From Bacilli bacterium (GTDB lineage Bacteria > Bacillota_I > Bacilli_A > RFN20 > CAG-826): a stretch of DNA of 39,486 nt. The stretch is from positions 1 to 39,486 of the forward strand of contig JAFTDF010000040.1 of assembly GCA_017454295.1 (NCBI GenBank), in the 5' to 3' direction. Below are positions 31,589 through 39,199 of the stretch, in pieces. The translations under genes were made by a program, and so were the position numbers. The notes under the pieces were generated by a model. It had not been told where the DNA came from. It made no database searches and saw only the letters and a list, made by a program, of their open reading frames with translations. The number at the start of each line of letters is the position of its first letter. The stretch's first letter is position 1.

Positions 31589-33018
31589 TGGCCTTGGGTG
31601 TAGTCTAAGATGGCACCTTCGATGGAAGGAGCGGTGGCGGTTTTGCCGTATTTGTCGATTTCACCTTTATCACGCACCTCATGGGTGAGCGAGCAAGGAC
31701 CGCCGATGCAACCGCCGATGCAGCCCATGCCTTCGATGAAGTTGAAGTCGCGGTTAGGCGATTTGGCTTTGATTAAGGCCAGGCGGCAATTATCGAGCCC
31801 ATCGGCGAATAAAGGTTTCGCCTCAAAGGGGCACTTTTGCTCGGCAAGGGCTTCTTTGACGGCATCGCTTAGCCCACCGCTGCGGGCGAAGATGCGGCCA
31901 TAATAGGAAGCGTGGTCGAGTTCGCCTTCGGGCAAGGAAGGAACATCGATATTGCGGGCATCCAGCAAGGCTTGGAGCTCTTCGAAGGTTAAGACGACGT
32001 CGACATATGGGGCGACGTTTTCGAGCTGGATTTCTTTCTTTTTCGCGATGCAGGGCCCGATGAACATGATCTTCGCCTCGGGATGGTGCTCCCGGATCCA
32101 TTTGGCGATGGTGGCCTGGGGCGAGAGGTTGGTGGAGATATCCTTCTCGAATTGGGGGAAGTTCTTCTTGATATAGCTGACAAACGTCGGGCAGCAGCTG
32201 GAGGTTAAGAATCCTTTTTCGGCGAGTTCCTTGGCTTCTTTATAAGCAACCATATCCGCACCTAAGGCGGCTTCGACGACATGGGCAAAGCCGAGGGCTT
32301 CGATGCCCGAAACCACCTGGCCTAAGGAAACGTCCTTAAATTGGACCGAGATGGAAGGAGCCACGATGGCATAGACGGGGTATTCTTTGGAGAAATCGGA
32401 ATCCTTGAGGATAGCGATGGCCTCTTTGATATAGGACTTATCCATGATGGCGCCGAAGGGGCATTGGTAGACGCAAGCCCCGCATTGGACGCACTTTTCG
32501 TCGTCGATGGTCGCGGCATCGTCCTCGTCCATGGAGATGGCTTTGACTTTGCAAGCCTGGACGCAAGGACGGATATTGTTTTGGATGGCGTTATACTGGC
32601 AGGCTTTGGCGCACATCCCGCAGTTGACGCAGGCGTCTTTGTCGATATAGGCGGAACGGGTTCTGGGGTCGAAATGGATGGCGTTCTTGTGGCAGGCCTT
32701 TTCGCAACGGTGGGCGATGCAACCGCGGCAGCGATTGGTCACTTGATAACCGCCCAAAGGACATTCGTCGCAGGCGATCTTGATGACTTCGACGACGTTA
32801 TCGATATCGGGGTTGCCGCCTAAGGCGAGCTTCATGCGTTTCCTCACGATGGCCCGTTCGTGGTAGATGCAGCAACGCATCGTCGGCTTGGGGCCGGGGA
32901 CGATGAGCTTGGGGATAATCTGATAATCTTCTTCCAAGGTGCCGTTAAAACAAGATTTCGCGATTTCGCGGAGGACCTTGTGTTTGAGTTCTTGGACGTT
33001 GGTTTCGAAATGATACAT
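31585..33018 (-). CDS. Monomeric [FeFe]-hydrogenase-like protein (group B type)
   Basis: The protein has 477 residues. The N-terminal part holds ferredoxin-like cysteine sets (CDECP, CRGC...CEKAC, CVNCGMCAKAC, CVQCGACVYQC; about 83-186). The C-terminal domain has the three H-cluster motifs in variant form: L1 TSSCCPTF (272-279), L2 GPCIAKKKE (321-329) and L3 MGCIGGCIGG (431-440), so the H-cluster cysteines Cys276, Cys323, Cys433 and Cys437 are present. These variants fit group B hydrogenases of anaerobic Firmicutes, thought to exchange electrons with ferredoxin; the physiological role of that group is poorly defined. HydE, HydF and HydG maturases are not in the window. It sits upstream of asnA and is probably cotranscribed with it. 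Confidence 0.9.
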   Translation of the reverse strand: MYHFETNVQELKHKVLREIAKSCFNGTLEEDYQIIPKLIVPGPKPTMRCCIYHERAIVRKRMKLALGGNPDIDNVVEVIKIACDECPLGGYQVTNRCRGCIAHRCEKACHKNAIHFDPRTRSAYIDKDACVNCGMCAKACQYNAIQNNIRPCVQACKVKAISMDEDDAATIDDEKCVQCGACVYQCPFGAIMDKSYIKEAIAILKDSDFSKEYPVYAIVAPSISVQFKDVSLGQVVSGIEALGFAHVVEAALGADMVAYKEAKELAEKGFLTSSCCPTFVSYIKKNFPQFEKDISTNLSPQATIAKWIREHHPEAKIMFIGPCIAKKKEIQLENVAPYVDVVLTFEELQALLDARNIDVPSLPEGELDHASYYGRIFARSGGLSDAVKEALAEQKCPFEAKPLFADGLDNCRLALIKAKSPNRDFNFIEGMGCIGGCIGGPCSLTHEVRDKGEIDKYGKTATAPSIEGAILDYTQGQ

Positions 33019-33095
33019 AAGGAAACTGCCACCTTTCTTTCCGGTTTACTTAGTTTGCCCTATTTTGGCCTTAAAGCCAAATGAAATCGCAAGCC

Positions 33096-34091
33096 TTATC
33101 CTCGGGTTTCCAACACCTGTAAGAGCTTCTGCCTAAGCAAAAGGTAACGGGCTTCCTTTTCTTTCTTTTGGAAATGGATTTCCCGGGACTGCGGATACTT
33201 GAGGGTATAATGCAGCAGTTTCTCGCCGAATTGGCCGGAAGTGAGGTCGAATCTCACGTCGTCGACCACGTTGAAGCAATGGAAATTCCCATCCCCCAAA
33301 GGGACGCCGTAAACCTCACCGCCATAAAGATCTTGGACGAGGAAGGCGGTGATGGAGCATTGGCCCAGGGTGGGATGGCTCTTTGGCCAAGCCTCCGCCA
33401 TCCGCGGGGCGCAGGTATCCTGCCCCCAGCAAGTGAGCAGTAAGGAATAAAGATCGACGGGAGAACCTAGTTTCTCGTATTCCTGAACTTGGGGACGTAG
33501 ATGACCGCAGATACCCTGCCCATAAAAGGGCAGTTCCAAAAGGCGGCCATAATCGTTCCATTCCCCAAACATCCTTCCCTGCTTCGTCTCGGAGATCAAA
33601 TGGGAGAGGGCCCGTTGGTAAAGGGCAGGATCGAAGTTCTTATAAAAGGCGACATTATAGGCACGCACCCTTTGGTAAAGGGGTGGGAACGCGCAAAAGG
33701 TTTGATAGCAACGGGCTTTCTTTAAGGCGGCTTCGACATCGGGATCGATATGGAAAGAGCGTGGTCCTAGAGGCGGTAAGGTCTTCTCTCCTAGGGGTGT
33801 CATTAGCCCCAAACGGATCAAGCGGCGGCAGCGTTCTTTGTTCAGTTCGCTCCAAGGACTGGATTTCCGGCGGGGCGAAAACCGCTGCAAAATCCCATGT
33901 TCGTCTTTGATTTGCCGCGAATCGATCCAGCCAAAGCAAAGGGCCTCCTCCACCGCATCCAAATACGAAAGGATAGGACCGGAAGTCGGCTTGCCCCGTT
34001 TGACATAGACAAAACACTCCGTTGCCGTTTTGGCATGTTCATCGAGCCACTCCCGGAATTCGGAGCGGGTTTTCGCCGTTAGGACCATCAT
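33096..34091 (-). CDS. YdeI/OmpD-associated-like protein fused to a YunG-like domain
   Basis: The protein has 331 residues starting at ATG 34091 (or ATG 34088); no clear ribosome site is seen for either. Residues 1-190 are YdeI-like: EFREWLDEHA, then AVEEALCFGWID (47-57), the family hallmark, and SPRRKSSPWS. Residues about 212-331 match the YunG pattern: CW (221-222), P-x-L-GQCSITAFLVQDLYGG (240-258), HCFN (271-274) and FDLTSGQF (281-288). YdeI-type proteins have been linked to bacteriocin or peptide resistance; YunG is uncharacterised. The fusion is unusual. It is followed after 77 bases by the hydrogenase-like gene. Confidence 0.82.
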   Translation of the reverse strand: MMVLTAKTRSEFREWLDEHAKTATECFVYVKRGKPTSGPILSYLDAVEEALCFGWIDSRQIKDEHGILQRFSPRRKSSPWSELNKERCRRLIRLGLMTPLGEKTLPPLGPRSFHIDPDVEAALKKARCYQTFCAFPPLYQRVRAYNVAFYKNFDPALYQRALSHLISETKQGRMFGEWNDYGRLLELPFYGQGICGHLRPQVQEYEKLGSPVDLYSLLLTCWGQDTCAPRMAEAWPKSHPTLGQCSITAFLVQDLYGGEVYGVPLGDGNFHCFNVVDDVRFDLTSGQFGEKLLHYTLKYPQSREIHFQKKEKEARYLLLRQKLLQVLETRG

Positions 34092-34163
34092 GGCTACATT
34101 ATGCGCGAGTTGGCCCCCGCGGAAAAGGTGCCGTTTTCCCAAACATCTTGTATCATAAAGGGT

Positions 34164-36620
34164 ATGAAACAACCCCTGCACAAATCCGGATGGCGTTTCT
34201 TTGCGCTTACCTTGTTCGCTTTGGCTTCCTGTGGATATCAGGTCTCGACCTCCGAATCTTCGGCGACCCCACCTTCCTCTTCGGAGGCCCCTTCAACCTC
34301 CTCGTCCGTTTCGGAATCGGAGGAGTCCGAGCCAAGTTCGGAGCAAGAAAGTGAATCCTCTAACGGCACCTTAAGTTCTTCGTCTGCCTCCAGTTCTTCC
34401 TCTAGCTCCTCCAGCAGTGCTTCCTCAAGTTCAGTCAGTTCCACTTCTTCCAGCGCTTCAAGCTCTTCGCAAAGCAGTTCTTCGGGCAGTTCATCTTCCT
34501 CGAGTTCTTCTTCCAGTTCGAGCTCATCGAGCAGTTCTTCTAGTTCCAGCAGCTCTTCCGAATCCTCCTTGGTTCCTGCGCCGACGTTCACCGTGACTTG
34601 GAAAAACGATGACGGCACGGTCTTGGAAACCGATACCGACGTGCCTTATGGGGCGACGCCTTCTTTTGATGGGGTAACCCCCACCAAAGCGGCGACGGCC
34701 CAATATCAATATGACTTTGCCGGATGGAGTCCGGAAATCAAAACGGTTACCGAAAACGCCGTTTATACGGCCACCTATCAAGCCAGCGCCACCGGTTATA
34801 CCATCACCTGGTTGGATTACAACGGCACGCAACTGGAGCTTGATCAAAACGTCCCTTATGGGGAGACCCCCACTTATGACGGAGCTACGCCCACCAGGGC
34901 CGCGACGGCGCAATATGCCTACACCTTTACTGGATGGAGCCCGAATGTCAAAACCGTTACGGGAAATGCCACCTACACCGCCACCTATCAAACGGAGTCG
35001 CGCGGTTATACCATCACCTGGAACAACTATAATGGCACCCAACTTGAACAAGATCCGAACGTCCTCTATGGAACAAAACCCACTTATGACGGTTTGACAC
35101 CCACCAAGCCCGAAGATGCCTCCTATACCTATGCTTTTAAAGGCTGGAATCCGGAAGTGGTCTCGGTAACGGGTAACGCCACTTACACAGCCACCTATAC
35201 CGCGACGGCCAAACCGAAAATATTCCCCAGCCCCTTATATTTCACCAACTCGTTGGCTTGGAACGAGATTTACGCTTACGCTTGGAATACAGACACCGAT
35301 TTCAATGCCGCTTGGCCAGGTGTTAAGATGACCTTCCACCGTCTCAATCCGCAATCGCAAGAAGTGTGGAAGATCACCGGACTTGGCAAATACGCCAATG
35401 TCGTCTTTACCGCCGGTAAGGATGGACCGCAGACCGTCGATATCGCCGCCAAAAACATCGGAACCGACAATGCTTATTACGCCAAAACCACGCAAACGAG
35501 CGGGAAATACCAAGTCGGTACTTGGCTAGAACACGAAGGCTCCAGCATCAACACTTCTAACCAAGGCATGCGGATTCTGCAGTGTTTCGATTGGTCTTTG
35601 GCGACCATTATAGCCCAGTTAGACGACATCGCCGCATCCGGATTCAATGCGATTCAGACCTCGCCCCTACAAGCCGCGAAAGACTATAACCCGGATGTGA
35701 CTGACGTCAATGAAACTTGGTGGCGTTATTACCAGCCCGTTTCCTTATCGGTAGGTAACTCTTCCACCAGTGCGTTCTTCTCCACTGAGGATGGTCACGC
35801 CGAACTCAAAGAGCTCACCGCCTTAGCGGCCGAAAAAGGGATCCGCGTCATCGTCGACGTCGTCGTCAACCATCTGGGTGATAACGGCAAGGGTGGCCTC
35901 CACGCAAGCGTCGCCACCCATGAACCGTGGATTTATAACAATACCAGTCTCTCCCTCCATAACTATTCCGGTGGGGGCGGCGCCGTTGCCGAAATCGTTT
36001 ATAAGGACCTCACCGGCAAAGACCTCAATACGGGCAACGCCACTGTTCAAAACCGGGTCTATGAATTCTTAAAGAGCCTGATCGACGATGGGGTCACCGG
36101 GTTCCGCTTCGACGCGGCCAAACACATCGAAACTCCAACCGACGGCAGCTATGCCTCTTCCTTCTGGCCCAATACCCTTGGCAAAGCCAAAACCTATGCC
36201 TCCGAGAAGGGAATGCCCCTATTTAGCTATGGTGAAATCCTCGCGGGCACCGAAGGGGGTAGAAACTATGGCCAATATACCTCGGCTGGCTTATCCGCGG
36301 TCACCGATGCGGTCATCGGCGAGAAATATCGCAACCAAATTCCTTCCGAATACTATTACTTCACCGGTTTGCCGGCGAAGAACAACGTCATCTTCACCGA
36401 ATCCCACGATGACTATCTCCACGCCAAAACCACCGTTTCCACCGATCAAAGCTGGATTAACGAAACCTATCATCGAATGGCCTATGCCCAAGGGGAAGCC
36501 AATCTCCTCTACTTCCCCCGCCCCGATCTCTCCAAAGCCATCGGCGGCCTAGACGCCCACCCTGACTGGGGTTGGAAGAACAATTATATCCGCGAAGCCA
36601 ACATCCACCACGCCGGGTAG
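34164..36620 (+). CDS. AmyE-like GH13 alpha-amylase lipoprotein with polyserine stalk, B-repeats and CBM26-like domain; C-terminus truncated
   Basis: The protein has 818 residues. The ATG at 34164 gives a lipoprotein signal (LFALASC, Cys23) with AAAGGG just upstream; the frame extends to 34101 without signals. A Ser-rich stalk (about 30-137) is followed by three InlB B-type repeats of about 75 residues (141-365), each ending in (A/N)(V/T)YTATY. A CBM26-like domain (about 368-450: YAYAW, AAWPGVKM, NVVFTAG) precedes the GH13 domain (about 465-818) with VDVVVNH, GFRFDAAKH, YGEIL and ESHDD, so all three catalytic acids are present. It resembles B. subtilis AmyE (GH13_28). The protein ends around the last barrel helix and lacks the usual C-terminal beta domain of roughly 100 residues. 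It hydrolyses starch at the cell surface, if the shortened barrel is stable. Confidence 0.92.
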   Translation: MKQPLHKSGWRFFALTLFALASCGYQVSTSESSATPPSSSEAPSTSSSVSESEESEPSSEQESESSNGTLSSSSASSSSSSSSSSASSSSVSSTSSSASSSSQSSSSGSSSSSSSSSSSSSSSSSSSSSSSSESSLVPAPTFTVTWKNDDGTVLETDTDVPYGATPSFDGVTPTKAATAQYQYDFAGWSPEIKTVTENAVYTATYQASATGYTITWLDYNGTQLELDQNVPYGETPTYDGATPTRAATAQYAYTFTGWSPNVKTVTGNATYTATYQTESRGYTITWNNYNGTQLEQDPNVLYGTKPTYDGLTPTKPEDASYTYAFKGWNPEVVSVTGNATYTATYTATAKPKIFPSPLYFTNSLAWNEIYAYAWNTDTDFNAAWPGVKMTFHRLNPQSQEVWKITGLGKYANVVFTAGKDGPQTVDIAAKNIGTDNAYYAKTTQTSGKYQVGTWLEHEGSSINTSNQGMRILQCFDWSLATIIAQLDDIAASGFNAIQTSPLQAAKDYNPDVTDVNETWWRYYQPVSLSVGNSSTSAFFSTEDGHAELKELTALAAEKGIRVIVDVVVNHLGDNGKGGLHASVATHEPWIYNNTSLSLHNYSGGGGAVAEIVYKDLTGKDLNTGNATVQNRVYEFLKSLIDDGVTGFRFDAAKHIETPTDGSYASSFWPNTLGKAKTYASEKGMPLFSYGEILAGTEGGRNYGQYTSAGLSAVTDAVIGEKYRNQIPSEYYYFTGLPAKNNVIFTESHDDYLHAKTTVSTDQSWINETYHRMAYAQGEANLLYFPRPDLSKAIGGLDAHPDWGWKNNYIREANIHHAG

Positions 36621-36632
36621 AAAAACCAAAAA

Positions 36633-36693
36633 AAGGGGCTGTAACAAAACCTCAAGCCAACCACTGGCAAAAAGGCGAGGATTACAGCCCCTT
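36633..36693 (+). repeat. Stem-loop repeat, copy 1 (terminator-like)
   Basis: Outer arms AAGGGGCTGTAA (36633-36644) and TTACAGCCCCTT (36682-36693) pair over 12 bp; inside, CCTC/GAGG and GCCA/TGGC form smaller stems. It shares the string TGTRACAAAACCTCA with the element at 38657-38707, in opposite orientation. It lies 12 bases past the amylase stop and probably ends its transcript. Confidence 0.7.
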
Positions 36694-36758
36694 CCCTTTT
36701 CAAAACATCCATAATCTCATAGGAAAGAGATTAATACCGAGTATTAAAGGAGGAATTG

Positions 36759-37367
36759 ATGAAAAGCAGATATCTATTCATTCCATTATTAATAACAGCT
36801 ACGCTTTCTTCATGCGCTCAAAATAGCATCTATGTCGAAGGTGAGTTTTTTGATAAGGAGTTTTTGAAATCACAGCTTGTTGAAAATCTTCCAGATCCAT
36901 ATGGCGTGCCTTTGTTATATGTTAAAGCCCGTGGTATGAACAACCCCACCGAATATATTGATGCATCATTAGCTAGTTCCGATTATTCAGCCTTTACCGC
37001 TCATGATGTTTTCAATTATCTAAGCGCATCATTTGAACACATTTATGCAATAAAACAAACATCAAAATATAGCACTCCATCGGTAAGCAAATACGCATAT
37101 GATGTTCAAGAGGCATATGAAATAGTGGATTTTATTACGACTTCTTTTTATACAGGGCAAAGTGAAGTGAGTGGGTGCTATGCTTTTGTTTATTCGAATG
37201 AGTCTTTTTCACAAAACGAGAACGGCGATAAATATCTATCCAATCCGCATTGCATAGTTATTACCAGACATGGCGATTATTATTTTTCATACAACAAGAA
37301 AACCATCGACTATACATACTCAATCATTTTCGATGTCCATTCGTCGTTTTGGCTTTCCGAAGATTGA
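36759..37367 (+). CDS. Uncharacterised lipoprotein
   Basis: The protein has 202 residues with a lipoprotein signal (ITATLSSC). GGAGG lies 6 bases before ATG 36759; an in-frame TTG three bases earlier is less likely. The mature part is aromatic-rich and polar (IYVEGEFFDKEF, YSAFTAHDVFNYLS, CYAFVYSN, DYYFSYNKK) and I do not recognise a family. Codon use and composition are visibly AT-richer than those of the amylase gene before it. It is followed after 75 bases by another lipoprotein gene with a similar ribosome site, so the two are probably one transcript. Both lie between two copies of a stem-loop repeat. Confidence 0.75.
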   Translation: MKSRYLFIPLLITATLSSCAQNSIYVEGEFFDKEFLKSQLVENLPDPYGVPLLYVKARGMNNPTEYIDASLASSDYSAFTAHDVFNYLSASFEHIYAIKQTSKYSTPSVSKYAYDVQEAYEIVDFITTSFYTGQSEVSGCYAFVYSNESFSQNENGDKYLSNPHCIVITRHGDYYFSYNKKTIDYTYSIIFDVHSSFWLSED

Positions 37368-37442
37368 TTTATTCCTTGAGAAATCATCCTTGTTATGGGT
37401 CATAGAAAAAGAATTCATACAAAGCATGAAAGGAGGAATGGT

Positions 37443-38561
37443 ATGAGAATGAATAAATGTTCAATAATATCTTCTGTAATAGCGATTGCACTTTGTGGTT
37501 GTTCTTCACCAATTCGCAGTGGAAATGACGAACCAGTAATCACCGGAATTTCCGCGAATATCCATCTTCTTTATAACGGAGAAGAAAAACAATGTCCTCA
37601 CGAAGGACAAGGCGGTCAAACCGTTTATTACGTGACGACTTTAAAACAATACACCCTCACTGCTTTTCCTCTTTATACCGGCTCAAAGGCGGTTGCTTAT
37701 AAAGGCGATGTAGTTACGTTTGACGATTGTTATGAAGGGACAAATTCTGCTAGATATGGATCTTTCACGTATTTAAACGATGATAAAGGAAACCCCACAT
37801 ATCGTGTTCAATTTACATTGCATGGCACATTTGATGTTCATTTCACAATAGGAGGTTTTAAATCCAGCATTAAAGTCATTTGCGATAATCAATCGTCTAA
37901 ATACGAAGATTACCGAGGTGATATCTCTGATATTTATCCTTGGATGAAAGATTTAAACACCGAGAATATCGGTCAAGTGCGATTCGAATCAAGCGCGATT
38001 GGAATAGAACCTGGAAGTTTAAGAAGCGTTAGTTATACAAACGATTCAAGCGATATCAATAACCTTGCTAATCTTTTAAACGCAAAAATCATGAGAGATG
38101 ATGTTGGTGCACATCATATCGATGGCGGAGGTTATAACTTGATCACTTTCTATCAAGGAAGCAATGCGTATGATTTGAGAATTTATAATGGATTTGTCGA
38201 TGGCAATGAATCCGTTTCAGCCAATTTTGCATATCAAATCCAATGCGTACCCGGGACCACGAAAATCAGCAATCCTTACCAAGAATGTCTCAAATTATTG
38301 ACGTATGGGAAAAATAGCGACTGCGCTGTAAAAAGTGCATTCGACGATTCCGTCGTCACAAGTATAAATTATCTTCAGGACATTGAATTTGAGCCATGGG
38401 GTGAAGCCCCGATGAACGAAAATCAACCTGAATTTTATATCGATGACGGTTTGAAGGTTTCGGATAGGCTATACATCTTTGCGGAAGATAGATTCGAATA
38501 TAACCATGTGTATTATAGAATCATCAGCGATGTTAATTTCGCTTCATTGTTTAGCAATTAA
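37443..38561 (+). CDS. Uncharacterised lipoprotein
   Basis: The protein has 372 residues from ATG 37443, selected because GGAGG lies 6 bases upstream; the frame opens at 37395 without a ribosome site. The signal ends in IALCGC (lipobox L-C-G-C). The first 120 residues (ITGISANIHLLYNGEE, YTLTAFPLY, GDVVTFDDCY, FDVHFTIGGF) look like a bacterial Ig-like beta domain; the remainder (about 140-372) is unrecognised. It is AT-rich like its upstream partner. A cell-surface role is inferred only from the signal. Confidence 0.78.
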   Translation: MRMNKCSIISSVIAIALCGCSSPIRSGNDEPVITGISANIHLLYNGEEKQCPHEGQGGQTVYYVTTLKQYTLTAFPLYTGSKAVAYKGDVVTFDDCYEGTNSARYGSFTYLNDDKGNPTYRVQFTLHGTFDVHFTIGGFKSSIKVICDNQSSKYEDYRGDISDIYPWMKDLNTENIGQVRFESSAIGIEPGSLRSVSYTNDSSDINNLANLLNAKIMRDDVGAHHIDGGGYNLITFYQGSNAYDLRIYNGFVDGNESVSANFAYQIQCVPGTTKISNPYQECLKLLTYGKNSDCAVKSAFDDSVVTSINYLQDIEFEPWGEAPMNENQPEFYIDDGLKVSDRLYIFAEDRFEYNHVYYRIISDVNFASLFSN

Positions 38562-38656
38562 TATTAGGTTCAACGCGAAATAATCTAAGTTTTGTGGAAG
38601 CTTCTTTCGGCTATAAGGCGAAGGGGATTTGCGAAGGCGATGTATCATCAGATCGA

Positions 38657-38707
38657 AAAGGGCTGCGACGCGCCCTCACCGATCGTGAGGTTTTGTCACA
38701 GCCCTTT
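38657..38707 (-). repeat. Stem-loop repeat, copy 2 (terminator-like)
   Basis: AAAGGGCTGCGAC (38657-38669) and GTCACAGCCCTTT (38695-38707) pair over 13 positions with one mismatch; an inner stem CCTCAC/GTGAGG (38674-38690) makes a two-part structure. On the minus strand it ends in CCCTTTTC and follows the small membrane protein gene, so it can serve as its terminator. Confidence 0.7.
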
Positions 38708-38722
38708 CCTTTCGCTTTGTTC

Positions 38723-38944
38723 TTAGAACAATTTGAAGATGTGATGGGTGAGGATCATGAAGATGATGTCGAGGATCCAGATGATGTTCCAGCCCAAGAA
38801 AATGCGGAGCAAAGCGCACACCCAATGTCCTTCTTTGAACCGGGTCACGAAACCGAAGATCCAAGAAGTGATGGGGATGATGCAAAGGATTAAGGAGACG
38901 ATCCAGCTCATCCCAAAGTAATCCTTGCTGCTGTTTTTGGCCAT
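38723..38944 (-). CDS. Small two-segment membrane protein
   Basis: The protein has 73 residues with two hydrophobic segments (about 12-33 WIVSLILCIIPITSWIFGFV and 42-68 VCALLRIFLGWNIIWILDII) separated by TRFKEGHW. AAGGAG lies 8 bases before the ATG. The overlapping plus-strand frame at 38594-38893 is acidic antisense sequence and is rejected. I do not recognise a functional family; small proteins of this layout are often found as isolated genes in gut Bacillota. Confidence 0.75.
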   Translation of the reverse strand: MAKNSSKDYFGMSWIVSLILCIIPITSWIFGFVTRFKEGHWVCALLRIFLGWNIIWILDIIFMILTHHIFKLF

Positions 38945-38956
38945 ATGTTTAACTCC

Positions 38957-38998
38957 TTACCAATAGGTAATGTTAAGAAAATGGGGGCGGATTTACAA
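38957..38998 (-). promoter_or_regulatory. Promoter and possible operator of the small membrane protein gene
   Basis: Minus-strand -35 TTGTAA (38993-38998), 17-base spacer, -10 TAACAT (38970-38975). TTACC-TATT-GGTAA (38957-38970) forms a small inverted repeat in the leader directly after the -10. Confidence 0.45.
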
Positions 38999-39165
38999 TG
39001 GAAAACCAACGCGAGTTTCCGCGATTTGGCTTAATTCTATGGGAAGGTCTTTCGAGAACGAAAGAAAAGGGTTCGGCTTTGTATCAATCCTATTTAACGA
39101 AGTTGGCTTTCTCTAATACAAAAAATGCTTGAAGGGCATATCTCTAACACCGAGAATGCTATAGT

Positions 39166-39188
39166 TATATTTATTATTAATAAATATA
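39166..39188. repeat. Perfect AT-rich palindrome after the LysR-type gene
   Basis: TATATTTATTA and TAATAAATATA form an 11-bp inverted repeat around one base. It lies 12 bases past the stop codon. It has no GC stem, so it is a poor terminator; it may be a protein-binding site. Confidence 0.45.
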
Positions 39189-39199
39189 GTTTATACGAA

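Larger units (their letters stand above)
38945..39199. other. Intergenic region
   Basis: No credible gene is seen here. It holds the promoter and small palindrome of the membrane protein gene on the left and a perfect AT-rich palindrome (39166-39188) on the right, just past the LysR-type gene stop. Confidence 0.6.

Noticed and set aside
34524-35051. Minus-strand frame opposite the amylase repeats (Gly/Arg/Ile-rich)
   Set aside because: Antisense of the InlB-type repeats, with no start signals or recognisable domain.
38594-38893. Plus-strand acidic frame of 99 codons
   Set aside because: It is antisense to a well-formed two-segment membrane protein gene with a promoter and ribosome site, and it runs through the stem-loop repeat.
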